The position numbers and the translations under genes were made by a program. From contig NZ_BOPC01000064.1 in assembly GCF_016863555.1 (NCBI RefSeq), forward strand, positions 1 through 52,420: 52,420 bases of DNA, written 5' to 3'. Shown here one piece after another: positions 8,026-15,771 of this stretch. The first letter of the stretch is position 1, and every line of letters starts with the position of its first letter. The notes under the pieces were generated by a model. It had not been told where the DNA came from. It did not search any database and was given only the letters and a program-made list of their open reading frames with translations. This stretch comes from Micromonospora qiuiae (GTDB taxonomy: Bacteria; Actinomycetota; Actinomycetes; Mycobacteriales; Micromonosporaceae).

Positions 8026-10941
8026 TCAGGCCGCGACCGAAAAGGCGGCGGCGGTCGGTTCGGCGTTGTCGCGTCGGGCGATCCACGAGCCAATCGCCTC
8101 GACCGCCGCCGCCGCGGGCACGCCGTCGAGCTGTCCGCCGTCGCGGAACCGCACCGACACCGTGCCGGCGGCCTGCTCGCCGTCGCCGGCGAGCACCAGG
8201 AACGGGACGAGCTGGGCGAAGTGCGCGTCGACCCGCGCCGCCGGGTCGCCGTCGGACAGGTCCAGGTCCACCCGGACCTCAGCGGCCCGCAGCGCGTCCG
8301 CCACCTGCCGTACGTGGCCGACGGCCCCGGCGGCGGTGGGTATGCAGGCCACCTGCACGGGCGCCAGCCAGGCGGGGAACGCGCCGGCGTAGTGCTCGGT
8401 GAGGATGCCGAAAAACCGTTCCACCGACCCGAACAGAGCGCAGTGGATCATCTGTGGGCGCTGCCGGCTGCCGTCGGGGGCGGTGTACGCCAGCGCGAAG
8501 CGTTCCGGCAGGTTGAAGTCGACCTGGAGGGTGGAGAGCTTCCACGGCCGACTCCGCGAGTCGGTGGCCCACACGGCGATCCGCGGGCCGTAGAACTCGG
8601 CACGGCCGGGGTTGAGCACCAGCGGCAGAGGCGTGCTGGCCGCAGCGGCCCGCAGCGCGTCCGTGGCGGTCGCCCACTGTTCGTCGGTGCCGAGGTACTG
8701 GGCGTCGTTGCGGGTGGTCATTTCGAGGTGCAGGTCGGTCAGGCCGTAGTCGCGCAGCATGCTGAGGACGAACGCGAGCAGGCCGGCCAGCTCGTCCCGG
8801 AGCTGCTCCGGGGTGCAGAACACGTGGCTGTCGTCGTTCGTCATGCCCCCGGTGGCGGTCAGCCCGTGCATCGGGCCGGGCTCGTACCGGTAGATGGTGC
8901 GGATCTCGAACATCCGCAGCGGCAGCTCCTGGTGAGAGCGGGACCGGGACCGGTAGATCACGTTGTGCAGCGGGCAGTTCATCGGCTTGAGGTAGAAATC
9001 GCCCGGGGCCGCGGTGCCGTGCTCGTCCACATTCAGGTCGAAGCGCATGACCGGGTACATGTAGTCGCGGTACCACTCCAGCGGACCGCAGATCTGGATG
9101 AGCTCCGCGCGGGTGAGGTGCGGCATGTACACGAAGTCGTAGCCGGCCTGCTGGTGCCGGCGGCGGGCGTGGGCCTCGATCTCTCGCCGCACCACCCCAC
9201 CCCTGGGGTGGAACACCGCGAGGCCAGCGCCGACCTCGTCCGGGAAGCTGAACAGATCCAGCTCCGGTCCGAGCCGGCGGTGGTCGCGCCGCCCGGCCGC
9301 CCGCAGGTCGAGAAGGCGCAGCTTGTACGGCTCCCCGGCGAGCTCCTGGCGGGCTGCGTCGACGGAGTCGAGGGTACGGCGGGCGAAGGTCTGACCGGCC
9401 CCGTCGATCTGCCGCATCTGCTTTTCCAGCAGGGCGAGGTCGTCCTCGGTCGGCGGGTGGGGCAGGGCGAGGACGTGCGCGGCCGAGTGCCGCAGCACCG
9501 CCCGTCCGTCGTCGGTGTGTGCCACGACCGGTTCGACCTCGGCCGCCACGTCGGGCGCCCAGGCCAGGTCGCGCAGCACGCCCTGCGCGTCCCGCACGAC
9601 GACGGCGGCCTCAGGTCCCTCGGTGGGCAACTCGGCCTCGGCAACGGCACCGGCCACCGGGTGGTGCGCGGGAACCACCACCCGCGCGGGGCGGGCGGAC
9701 TGATCGGACAGCGGTGCGGACACGGGCGCCCTTCTTGTCGTGTCGGGTGGCGTGCCGGCGCCGGCGCCGAGCTGGGCCACGATGGTGGTGAGGACCGGCA
9801 GGGGGGTGCCGAAGTTGAGTCGCACGAAGCCGGCGCCACCAGTGCCGCACTCGGCACCGTCGAGCGTGCCCACCCCACCGTGCTCCGCGAGGTGGCGGGC
9901 CGGGCTGGTCCCGCCGAGGCGCAGCGCCCGGCAGTCCAGCCACGCCAGGTAGGTCGCCTCCGGCGGCGTGTAGCCCACCGCTGGGGCGTGCTCGCGCAGG
10001 AGCTCCCCCAGGCGCCACCGGCTGCGGTCGAGGTAGCTGCGCAGCGCCGCCAGCCAGGGCCGGCCGTTCCGGTACGCGGCGACGGCGGCGACCGCGCCGA
10101 GGGTGGCGGTGCCGTCGAGCGCGAGTCGGTCGAGCCGGGACCAGCGCTCCCGATCGGCGTCGTTGCTGAGCAGCACCTGCGCGCACTTCAGGCCCGGCAT
10201 GTTCCAGGCCTTCGACGCCGAGGTGGCGGTCAGCGTGTGCCGGGCCGCGGCGGGCGTCACGGTCGCGTACGGGACGTGCCGGCGACCGGGTAGGACGAGT
10301 GGGGCGTGGACCTCGTCGGCGAAGACCCGTCCGCCGTGCCGCTCGACCACCGCGCTGATCGCGGTCAGTTCGTCGGCGTCAAAGACCCGGCCCGTCGGGT
10401 TGTGCGGATTGCAGAGCAGCAGCAGCCCTCCGCCGGCGGCGCCGAAGGCCCGCGCCAACCGGTCGGGGTCGAGGTGGTAGCGGCCGGCGGTGCGGCTCAG
10501 CTCCACCTCGACCACCTGCCGGCCGAGCAGCTTCGGCACCAGCAGGAACGGCGACCAGGCCGGGGTCGGCACGATCACCGGCCACTCGGGCGGGGCGAAG
10601 TGCGCCACGCCGATGTGCAGGGCCCGTACCACGTCGGCCACCAGCCGCACGTCGGCCGGGGCCACCGCCCACCCGTACTCCTCGTGCTGCCACTGCGCGC
10701 AGGCGAGGCGGGCCTCAGCCTCCAGCGACGGGGTGAGATACCCAAGGACCTGCCGGTCGACGGCGTCGCGGAGCGCGGCCGTCACCGCCGGCGCGGTGCC
10801 GAAGTCCATCTCCGCCGCGCCGGCGCCCAGCAGGTGGGGGCCGAACTCGGTCCACTTGTAGGAGCCAGCGGCGCGGAGCGAGGCGATCGTGGGGTCCTCG
10901 AAGCCGAACGGCTCGACCGCGACGGCGTCGTGCGGGGCCAT
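8026..10941 (-). CDS. Fusion ORF: MalY/PatB-type PLP enzyme joined to editing-deleted ThrRS-2
   Basis: One uninterrupted 971-codon frame. Residues 1-395 are a fold-type I PLP enzyme of the MalY/PatB family (beta C-S lyase or aminotransferase): GYLTPS, CNPHNPTGRVF, FADEVHAPL, PLP Lys244 in SASKAWNMPGLK, and the usual last strand VRLNFGTP. Residues from about 407 are a ThrRS closely related to ThrRS-1: TGS domain, then RHSAAHVLA, then two deletions remove most of the editing domain including the DLCRGPH segment. The catalytic core keeps MNCP Cys, DDSH His, MIHC His, motif 2 RYE, motif 3 GSVERF and an anticodon-binding domain. Gln of TQDD is Asn and Gln of WQLST is Lys. No stop separates the halves, but GTG 9723 has its own SD, so a free ThrRS-2 could also be made. 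ATG 10941 lies 6 nt after the dioxygenase stop. The role is unknown: resistance, or aminoacyl adenylate/tRNA supply to biosynthesis. Confidence 0.88.
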   Translation of the reverse strand: MAPHDAVAVEPFGFEDPTIASLRAAGSYKWTEFGPHLLGAGAAEMDFGTAPAVTAALRDAVDRQVLGYLTPSLEAEARLACAQWQHEEYGWAVAPADVRLVADVVRALHIGVAHFAPPEWPVIVPTPAWSPFLLVPKLLGRQVVEVELSRTAGRYHLDPDRLARAFGAAGGGLLLLCNPHNPTGRVFDADELTAISAVVERHGGRVFADEVHAPLVLPGRRHVPYATVTPAAARHTLTATSASKAWNMPGLKCAQVLLSNDADRERWSRLDRLALDGTATLGAVAAVAAYRNGRPWLAALRSYLDRSRWRLGELLREHAPAVGYTPPEATYLAWLDCRALRLGGTSPARHLAEHGGVGTLDGAECGTGGAGFVRLNFGTPLPVLTTIVAQLGAGAGTPPDTTRRAPVSAPLSDQSARPARVVVPAHHPVAGAVAEAELPTEGPEAAVVVRDAQGVLRDLAWAPDVAAEVEPVVAHTDDGRAVLRHSAAHVLALPHPPTEDDLALLEKQMRQIDGAGQTFARRTLDSVDAARQELAGEPYKLRLLDLRAAGRRDHRRLGPELDLFSFPDEVGAGLAVFHPRGGVVRREIEAHARRRHQQAGYDFVYMPHLTRAELIQICGPLEWYRDYMYPVMRFDLNVDEHGTAAPGDFYLKPMNCPLHNVIYRSRSRSHQELPLRMFEIRTIYRYEPGPMHGLTATGGMTNDDSHVFCTPEQLRDELAGLLAFVLSMLRDYGLTDLHLEMTTRNDAQYLGTDEQWATATDALRAAAASTPLPLVLNPGRAEFYGPRIAVWATDSRSRPWKLSTLQVDFNLPERFALAYTAPDGSRQRPQMIHCALFGSVERFFGILTEHYAGAFPAWLAPVQVACIPTAAGAVGHVRQVADALRAAEVRVDLDLSDGDPAARVDAHFAQLVPFLVLAGDGEQAAGTVSVRFRDGGQLDGVPAAAAVEAIGSWIARRDNAEPTAAAFSVAA
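9730..9736 (-). promoter_or_regulatory. Internal ribosome-binding site for a free ThrRS-2
   Basis: AAGAAGG on the minus strand, 6 nt before GTG 9723. That GTG begins VSAPLSDQ, which aligns with the N-terminus of ThrRS-1 (LSAPAEQV). The site sits in the linker just after the PLP enzyme's natural end. It suggests the two domains were once separate genes and that both a fusion and a free 565-residue ThrRS may be produced. Confidence 0.5.
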
Positions 10942-10947
10942 CCCCCG

Positions 10948-11850
10948 TCAGCCGTGTGTTGGGACCAGCAGTTTGACCTCCATCGGGAGGGTCTCGTGCG
11001 GGGCGATCGAGTCGTACGCGTAGGAGACGTGGCCCTCGACCGCCGCCCGGCGGGTGAAGAGCACGAGCATGTCCCGGCGCGCCGGGACAGACACATCCCG
11101 CTGCTCGATCGTCGAGACGCTGTGCTTCCGCTCGTGGTCGACGATCAGGATGCTGTCCAGGAAGTGACGATGCTGCCAGCGACCGATCGCCAGCTCCGGG
11201 TTCACGTCCGACCAGCGGGTCGCGTTCTTCTCCCGCATGTCGTGGATCTGGGTGACCGCGCTCTCCTCGGACATGTTCTCGCTGCCCAGCAGGATCGTCA
11301 TGGTGTGGTCCACGCCGTCGCTGTGCACGCCCTCGAGCGCCGGCTCCCCGGTGAGCTCCTGGGTGGTGATCGTCCGGGTGTGGAACGCGGTGCAGATCCA
11401 CCGGTCCGCGTCGTAGTCGAGGCCGGGACGGTGGACGATCTCGACGTCGTTGACGACCAGCATCTTGAAGATCAGCAGCGCCTGGAAGGTCGGGTTCTGC
11501 TGCGTCTCGTCGTTGATTTCGGCGAAGTGGCGCACCTTGCCCGAGTCGTGCCGCACGAAGTCCTCGTCCGCGGTGAGCACGAACGGCTGGAACTCCGTGC
11601 GGTACGCCCGCCCGGCGGCCACGTCGAGGCAGAAGCGGCCGTTGCGTGCCTTGCGGAAGGCCAGCGTCGGGTCCGGTGGCAGGCCCTCGGTCACCCGCTG
11701 GAACGCCGCCACGCTCTCCGGTGTGGAACCGAACGCCGAGAGGATGCGGATCAGGTGCTCACCTCGGACGAAGGCCGCCCGGTCGCGGACGTACCGCTCC
11801 TTGATCTGAGCGATTTCGGCCAACGCCTCGTCCAGGTCCATGTCTGTCAT
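10948..11850 (-). CDS. 2OG-Fe(II) dioxygenase of the free-amino-acid hydroxylase family
   Basis: A 300-residue protein resembling the 2OG-Fe dioxygenase family (Pfam PF10014) that includes bacterial L-isoleucine 4-hydroxylase and related enzymes acting on free aliphatic amino acids. The iron-binding HxD is in LEGVHSDGVDHT, as in the isoleucine hydroxylases (GVHxDGVDF). The distal His is likely that of DHERKHSVS, before VPARRDMLVLF. ATG 11850 has AAAGGA at a good distance. It lies 46 bp downstream of the PhyH gene and 6 bp upstream of the fusion ORF. It probably hydroxylates an amino acid building block. Substrate not deducible. Confidence 0.85.
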   Translation of the reverse strand: MTDMDLDEALAEIAQIKERYVRDRAAFVRGEHLIRILSAFGSTPESVAAFQRVTEGLPPDPTLAFRKARNGRFCLDVAAGRAYRTEFQPFVLTADEDFVRHDSGKVRHFAEINDETQQNPTFQALLIFKMLVVNDVEIVHRPGLDYDADRWICTAFHTRTITTQELTGEPALEGVHSDGVDHTMTILLGSENMSEESAVTQIHDMREKNATRWSDVNPELAIGRWQHRHFLDSILIVDHERKHSVSTIEQRDVSVPARRDMLVLFTRRAAVEGHVSYAYDSIAPHETLPMEVKLLVPTHG

Positions 11851-11896
11851 CGCGATCCTTTCGCGCTCGTGCGGCTGGGGAAAGAACTGTGTCCGG

Positions 11897-12811
11897 CTAC
11901 CGGGTGACGGTGCCTTCCTTCAATCGGGAGACCATGTTCATCGCCGCCTCGACCGGGGTGGCGTCACCACGGCGGTCCTTCGCGCTGGTCCCGTTCGCCT
12001 CGTTGAGCGCCCGGATCCGTTCGTTCCAGGTGTCGGCGCCGACGAAGGGGATGCTCTCGCCGGTCTGGTAGTCGGGCATCGGCCGGTAGTTGTTGATCCC
12101 GGGCATCCGCCGGCCCCGCGCCAGCAGCGGGTCGAGGTAGACACCGTCGGCGAGGATCCGGGTGGACGTCGAGATGTAGCCGATGTCCAGGCCGCAGCGG
12201 CGCTTGTCGGAGGTGTTCGCGGCCGACGAGTGCAGCACGTTGGGGTGGTGGATGGACACGTCCCCCGGGTTCAACTCGATGTCCACCACGCCGTGCTCCT
12301 CGATCAGCTCCCGGACGACCCCCTCGTCGCACTCGGAGAAGAGGAGGTTCGGCACGTCGTCGCGGAGCGACGGCGGGTGGATCGGGACGTGGTGCGTGCC
12401 GGGGATGATCTGGAGGCAGCCGTTCTCGGTGGTGCTCTCGTCCACCGCCAGCCAGACAGTCAACGCCTCCAGCGGGTCCAGCCGCCAGTAGGCGCCGTCC
12501 TGGTGCCAGAGGACCGCGTGCCCGTCGTACGGGGGCTTGCAGACGTAGTGCGCGGTGAAACAGGCCAGGTCGGGACCGAGGATGGCCTCGGCGATGTCGA
12601 CGAGGGCCGGCTCCAGGATCATCCGTACCCAGAACGCGTCGTTGCGGATGAGGGGGTGGTGCAGGTGCTCCGGCCGCAGTTCCGGGTACTTCGCGATGAG
12701 CCATTCGACATGCCGCCGGATCTCCTCGAGCAGATCGATGGAGACGACGTCCCTGATGATGGCGTAGCCGTTCGTACGGTAATCGAGAGCGGCCTGCTCG
12801 AGCTTTGTCAC
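11897..12811 (-). CDS. Phytanoyl-CoA dioxygenase (PhyH) family Fe(II)/2OG oxygenase
   Basis: A 304-residue jelly-roll oxygenase. The iron ligands are visible as HxD in LWHQDGAYW and the distal His in NVLHSSAANTSDKRR, where the Arg pair is placed to bind the 2OG carboxylate. NGCLQIIPGTHH is the usual core strand of PhyH hydroxylases. GTG 12811 follows GAAGGGA by about 8 nt. Bacterial members such as SyrB2 relatives, EctD and many natural-product hydroxylases act on amino acids or carrier-bound intermediates. The ligand triad retains Asp, so hydroxylation rather than halogenation is expected. Together with the PF10014 enzyme it gives this arm two independent hydroxylases. Substrate unknown. Confidence 0.88.
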   Translation of the reverse strand: MTKLEQAALDYRTNGYAIIRDVVSIDLLEEIRRHVEWLIAKYPELRPEHLHHPLIRNDAFWVRMILEPALVDIAEAILGPDLACFTAHYVCKPPYDGHAVLWHQDGAYWRLDPLEALTVWLAVDESTTENGCLQIIPGTHHVPIHPPSLRDDVPNLLFSECDEGVVRELIEEHGVVDIELNPGDVSIHHPNVLHSSAANTSDKRRCGLDIGYISTSTRILADGVYLDPLLARGRRMPGINNYRPMPDYQTGESIPFVGADTWNERIRALNEANGTSAKDRRGDATPVEAAMNMVSRLKEGTVTR

Positions 12812-12827
12812 GGACCGTTTCCCTTCG

Positions 12828-13256
12828 TCACTCGGTCAGCACGTGCTGTCCGGCAGCAATGCTTTCCTCCCAGTTCTGGCCATCGAACTCGACGTACTCG
12901 ATGTTTTTCGCGGGCGAGAGATCCAGACATCGCGCGTTAACACTGAAGTAGCCGGTGGGATGCGAGCGGGGCCGATAGAAGGGCATGATCCCGCATACCG
13001 CGCAGAACGTGTGGTCGGCGATGCAGTTGCCGAACCGGTAGGGCTTCAGGTACTGCTGCCCCTGGTGCAGCTTGAACCGTTCCTCGGGAACCATCAGCTC
13101 CTGATGCCCCGACTTGTAGCAGATCCCGCAGTTGCACAGTGAAATGGTGAGATTGCGGCTGGCGGCGGCCGAGAACCGCACTCCTCCGCAATGACATTCG
13201 CCGTGGTACCAGACGCGCTCGATCGGGTCACTCGTCGTGGTTTCCTCGCCAGACAC
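12828..13256 (-). CDS. GFA/CENP-V-domain zinc protein
   Basis: A 142-residue small protein with the zinc-cysteine pattern of the glutathione-dependent formaldehyde-activating (GFA)/CENP-V family: CHCGGVRF near residue 20, CNCGIC near 40, and FCAVCGIMPFYRP near 80. The family binds zinc and some members react with thiol-aldehyde adducts; most are uncharacterised. GTG 13256 is chosen because GGAGG lies about 7 nt before it, while the longer frame runs into the promoter region. It is the first gene of the minus-strand arm. A role in handling formaldehyde, a thiol adduct or the reductively released aldehyde product is inference. A dead copy lies next to ThrRS-1. Confidence 0.85.
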   Translation of the reverse strand: MSGEETTTSDPIERVWYHGECHCGGVRFSAAASRNLTISLCNCGICYKSGHQELMVPEERFKLHQGQQYLKPYRFGNCIADHTFCAVCGIMPFYRPRSHPTGYFSVNARCLDLSPAKNIEYVEFDGQNWEESIAAGQHVLTE

Positions 13257-13459
13257 CAGCGTCCTCCCACTGGATGGAACACAAGTGAATCTGAGCATGA
13301 GTGAGCGGGATGAGGGTGTCAAGAAATCGCGCGGGATCTCGACGTTGACGATGCGTATATGTCGAGTAGACAACTTGCCGACGACCCACTGATACGCTCG
13401 CCCGGCACATCCTGAAAACGACTTGTCCACCATGTCGACGCGCCAGAATCGAGGTACAG
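13257..13459. promoter_or_regulatory. Divergent promoter region between the two biosynthetic arms
   Basis: 203 bp between two divergent GTG starts, so it must hold promoters for both arms. On the plus strand TTGACG (13345-13350) is followed after 16 bp by TAGACA (13367-13372), a plausible -35/-10 pair for the right arm. An inverted repeat CTCGAC (13338-13343) / GTCGAG (13361-13366) with a 17-bp gap overlaps it and could be an operator or part of a SARP site. I could not identify clear SARP heptamer direct repeats. Confidence 0.55.
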
Positions 13460-14758
13460 GTGGAGTTGAACGGTCGTACCGCGATCGGCTTCGAAGAGGG
13501 TCGCAGCAGCAGCGCCAAGTGGTTCGACGATCTCACCCGGGTACGCTTCGCCGGGCCGGTCTCGGCCCATCACCGGCTGCTCCCGCGGGAACTCTCGCCC
13601 GAGACGCTGGCGGTGCACGCGGGCACGTACGAGGACCCGGTCACCGGATGTGTCGGCACCCCGGTCTTCCAGACCAGCACGTTCCTGCTCGACGACGCCA
13701 GCTACTCGGCCTTCGCCGACGGCGCCATGCGGGACGTGCCGATCTACACCCGGTACGGCAACCCGTCCCAGTGGGCGGTGCAGGAGAAGCTGGCCGCACT
13801 GGAGGGCAGCCGCAGCGCCATCGTCACCTCGTCGGGCATGAGCGCCACCGCGAGCACCATCTTCGCGCTGACCAACGCCGGCAGCCACATCATCTCCGCC
13901 TACGACGTGTACGGCGGAACGTACAACCTGCTGCGCGAGGACATGCCCTCCACCGGGCGCGAGGTCAGCTTCGTCGACCCGAACGACCTGGCCGCCGTGC
14001 GCGCTGCCGTACGGCCGGAGACGCAGCTGCTCTTCTTCGAGACGCTGACCAACCCGCTGCTGAAGGCCCCGCCCATCGGCGCCCTGGCCGAGATCGCCCG
14101 GGAGGCCAATGCCCTGCTCGTGGTGGACAACACCTTCCTCACCCCGGTCAATATGCGACCGATCGCCCACGGCGCCGACATCGTGGTGCACAGTGCCACC
14201 AAGTACCTCGCCGGCCACAGCGACCTGACCGCCGGCGCGGTCGTCGGCCGCCGCAAGTTCCTCGACCGGATCTGGGCGCAGACGTTGCGCTTCGGCGGCA
14301 CCCTCGAACCGCTCTCCTGCTTCCTGCTCGAACGGGGCATGAAGACGCTCGCGCTGCGGGTCGAGCGGCAGAACGCGAACGCCACCGAGATCGCCCGCTT
14401 CCTGGCCACCCACGACCGGGTCGCCGCCGTTCACCACCCGGAGGTCGGCGGCCCGCACTACGCGGATCTCGCTCGCGACGACTATCGCGGCTTCGGCGGA
14501 GTGGTCAGTTTCGAGGTGCGCGGCGGCGACGACGCGGCCCTCGCGTTCATGGGCCGGCTCAAGATCCCCTACGTGGCCACCAGCCTCGGCGGCGTGGAGT
14601 CCCTGGTCAGCATGCCGAGCAACACCTCGCACAGCTCACTGACCTCCGGGCAGCGCGCGAGCATCGGCATTCGGCCCGGCCTGGTGCGCTTCTCCGTCGG
14701 CATCGAGAACGTCCGGGACCTGATCGACGACCTGAACGACGCCCTGAACGGGGAGTGA
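13460..14758 (+). CDS. Cys/Met metabolism PLP enzyme (cystathionine gamma-synthase/lyase, Met gamma-lyase fold)
   Basis: A 432-residue trans-sulfuration family enzyme. Seen: LAVHAGTYEDPVTG near residue 50, YTRYGNPSQ, the SSGMSATAS PLP-phosphate loop, VVDNTFLTP with the PLP-binding Asp, and PLP Lys in HSATKYLAGHSDLTAG. The last 200 residues match the family. It would form or cleave a C-S bond by beta- or gamma-elimination/replacement. About 45 extra residues precede the conserved core. GTG 13460 has GAGG 5 nt upstream. It opens the right arm and is followed 5 bp later by the OsmC gene. Reaction direction and substrate cannot be read from sequence. The context fits sulfur insertion into the product. 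Confidence 0.9.
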   Translation: MELNGRTAIGFEEGRSSSAKWFDDLTRVRFAGPVSAHHRLLPRELSPETLAVHAGTYEDPVTGCVGTPVFQTSTFLLDDASYSAFADGAMRDVPIYTRYGNPSQWAVQEKLAALEGSRSAIVTSSGMSATASTIFALTNAGSHIISAYDVYGGTYNLLREDMPSTGREVSFVDPNDLAAVRAAVRPETQLLFFETLTNPLLKAPPIGALAEIAREANALLVVDNTFLTPVNMRPIAHGADIVVHSATKYLAGHSDLTAGAVVGRRKFLDRIWAQTLRFGGTLEPLSCFLLERGMKTLALRVERQNANATEIARFLATHDRVAAVHHPEVGGPHYADLARDDYRGFGGVVSFEVRGGDDAALAFMGRLKIPYVATSLGGVESLVSMPSNTSHSSLTSGQRASIGIRPGLVRFSVGIENVRDLIDDLNDALNGE

Positions 14759-14763
14759 CCGCG

Positions 14764-15765
14764 ATGCGCAACAGCTTCTACACCGCCGGGTTCAGCGAGG
14801 TCATGCACGAGGTGAAGCAGGACCCCCGGGAGGCGTCCTACATCTACACCACCACGGCGTGCAACTCGCCCCACCGCGGGCTCTCCGCAGCGATCGGGCC
14901 GGCGCTCTTCGGCACTGTCAAGTCGGTACGCGCTCTCGGCGTACAACTCGCCGACAGCACCGGCGGCGACCCGGACGGCCCGTCCCCGATGGACCTGGCG
15001 CTCACCGGCATCGCCTCGTGCGGGGTGACCACCCTGCTGGGCGGCGGCAGCGCCCGCGAGCTGATCTTCGACGGCATCGAGATGCTCATCGAGTACGGCG
15101 CGCCGGACGGTGAGCCTGGGCAGGCGGTGCGCTGCCGGCTCAGCGTCGACGGGGTGACCGACGAGCCGCTGATGAACGAGCTCGTCGAGCAGATGCAGAC
15201 GTACAGCCCAAACATGGCGACGATGATCCGGCCGGTGCCGATCTCCTTCGACTGCCTGGTCGGCACCGACGAGTCGACCCGCCGGCAGCTCACCGTGGAG
15301 GCCGAGCCGATCACGGACCGGCGGCCGGCTGCCTGCCGGGTCCGCTGGGTCAGCGGCACCCAGCTGGTGTCGTACCCGAACGGCCGGCGGATGCTCCGGG
15401 TCGACCAGCCCAAACAGCTCACCGGTGTGGACTGGGGACCGAACCCGCAGGAGTACCTGCTGATGGGCCTCGCTGCGGACGTCGCCGACCAGCTCGGCCG
15501 GGTCGCGTACCGGCTCACCGGGGAGCGGCACCTGTGGGAGGTGAGCACGAGCGCCTGCGAGGACATGCGAGGGCTGCTGCTCAAGGAGCGCGACGTGGTC
15601 TTCCTCCAAGGCGTCACGTGCCGCGTGGTGGTGCCCGAGACGCTCCGCGCCGAGACGGGCGTGGAGAAGATCCTGACGGCCGCGCTCGCCCAGTCCGAGG
15701 TCCGCGATCTGGTCTCCCGGTCCAACCCGGGGGGAGTCTCGCTGGTCCTCGGCCGCGAGGGGTGA
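14764..15765 (+). CDS. Tandem OsmC-like domain protein
   Basis: A 333-residue protein with two OsmC/Ohr-like halves. The first half has SPMDLALTGIASCGVTTLL, matching the OsmC core helix with its reactive Cys. The second has NPQEYLLMGLAADVADQLG, the same helix with Ala instead of Cys. OsmC proteins normally use two Cys to reduce hydroperoxides. Here only the domain-1 Cys position is kept, so a different thiol chemistry, such as persulfide carriage, is possible (inference). It starts 5 bp after the PLP enzyme stop and ends 6 bp before the monooxygenase, so it is in the same transcript. Confidence 0.75.
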   Translation: MRNSFYTAGFSEVMHEVKQDPREASYIYTTTACNSPHRGLSAAIGPALFGTVKSVRALGVQLADSTGGDPDGPSPMDLALTGIASCGVTTLLGGGSARELIFDGIEMLIEYGAPDGEPGQAVRCRLSVDGVTDEPLMNELVEQMQTYSPNMATMIRPVPISFDCLVGTDESTRRQLTVEAEPITDRRPAACRVRWVSGTQLVSYPNGRRMLRVDQPKQLTGVDWGPNPQEYLLMGLAADVADQLGRVAYRLTGERHLWEVSTSACEDMRGLLLKERDVVFLQGVTCRVVVPETLRAETGVEKILTAALAQSEVRDLVSRSNPGGVSLVLGREG

Positions 15766-15771
15766 CGCGAG

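Noticed and set aside
7951..10293. A 780-codon plus-strand frame opposite the PLP-ThrRS fusion
   Set aside because: Low-complexity translation with no recognisable motif. The opposite strand encodes a well-conserved synthetase.
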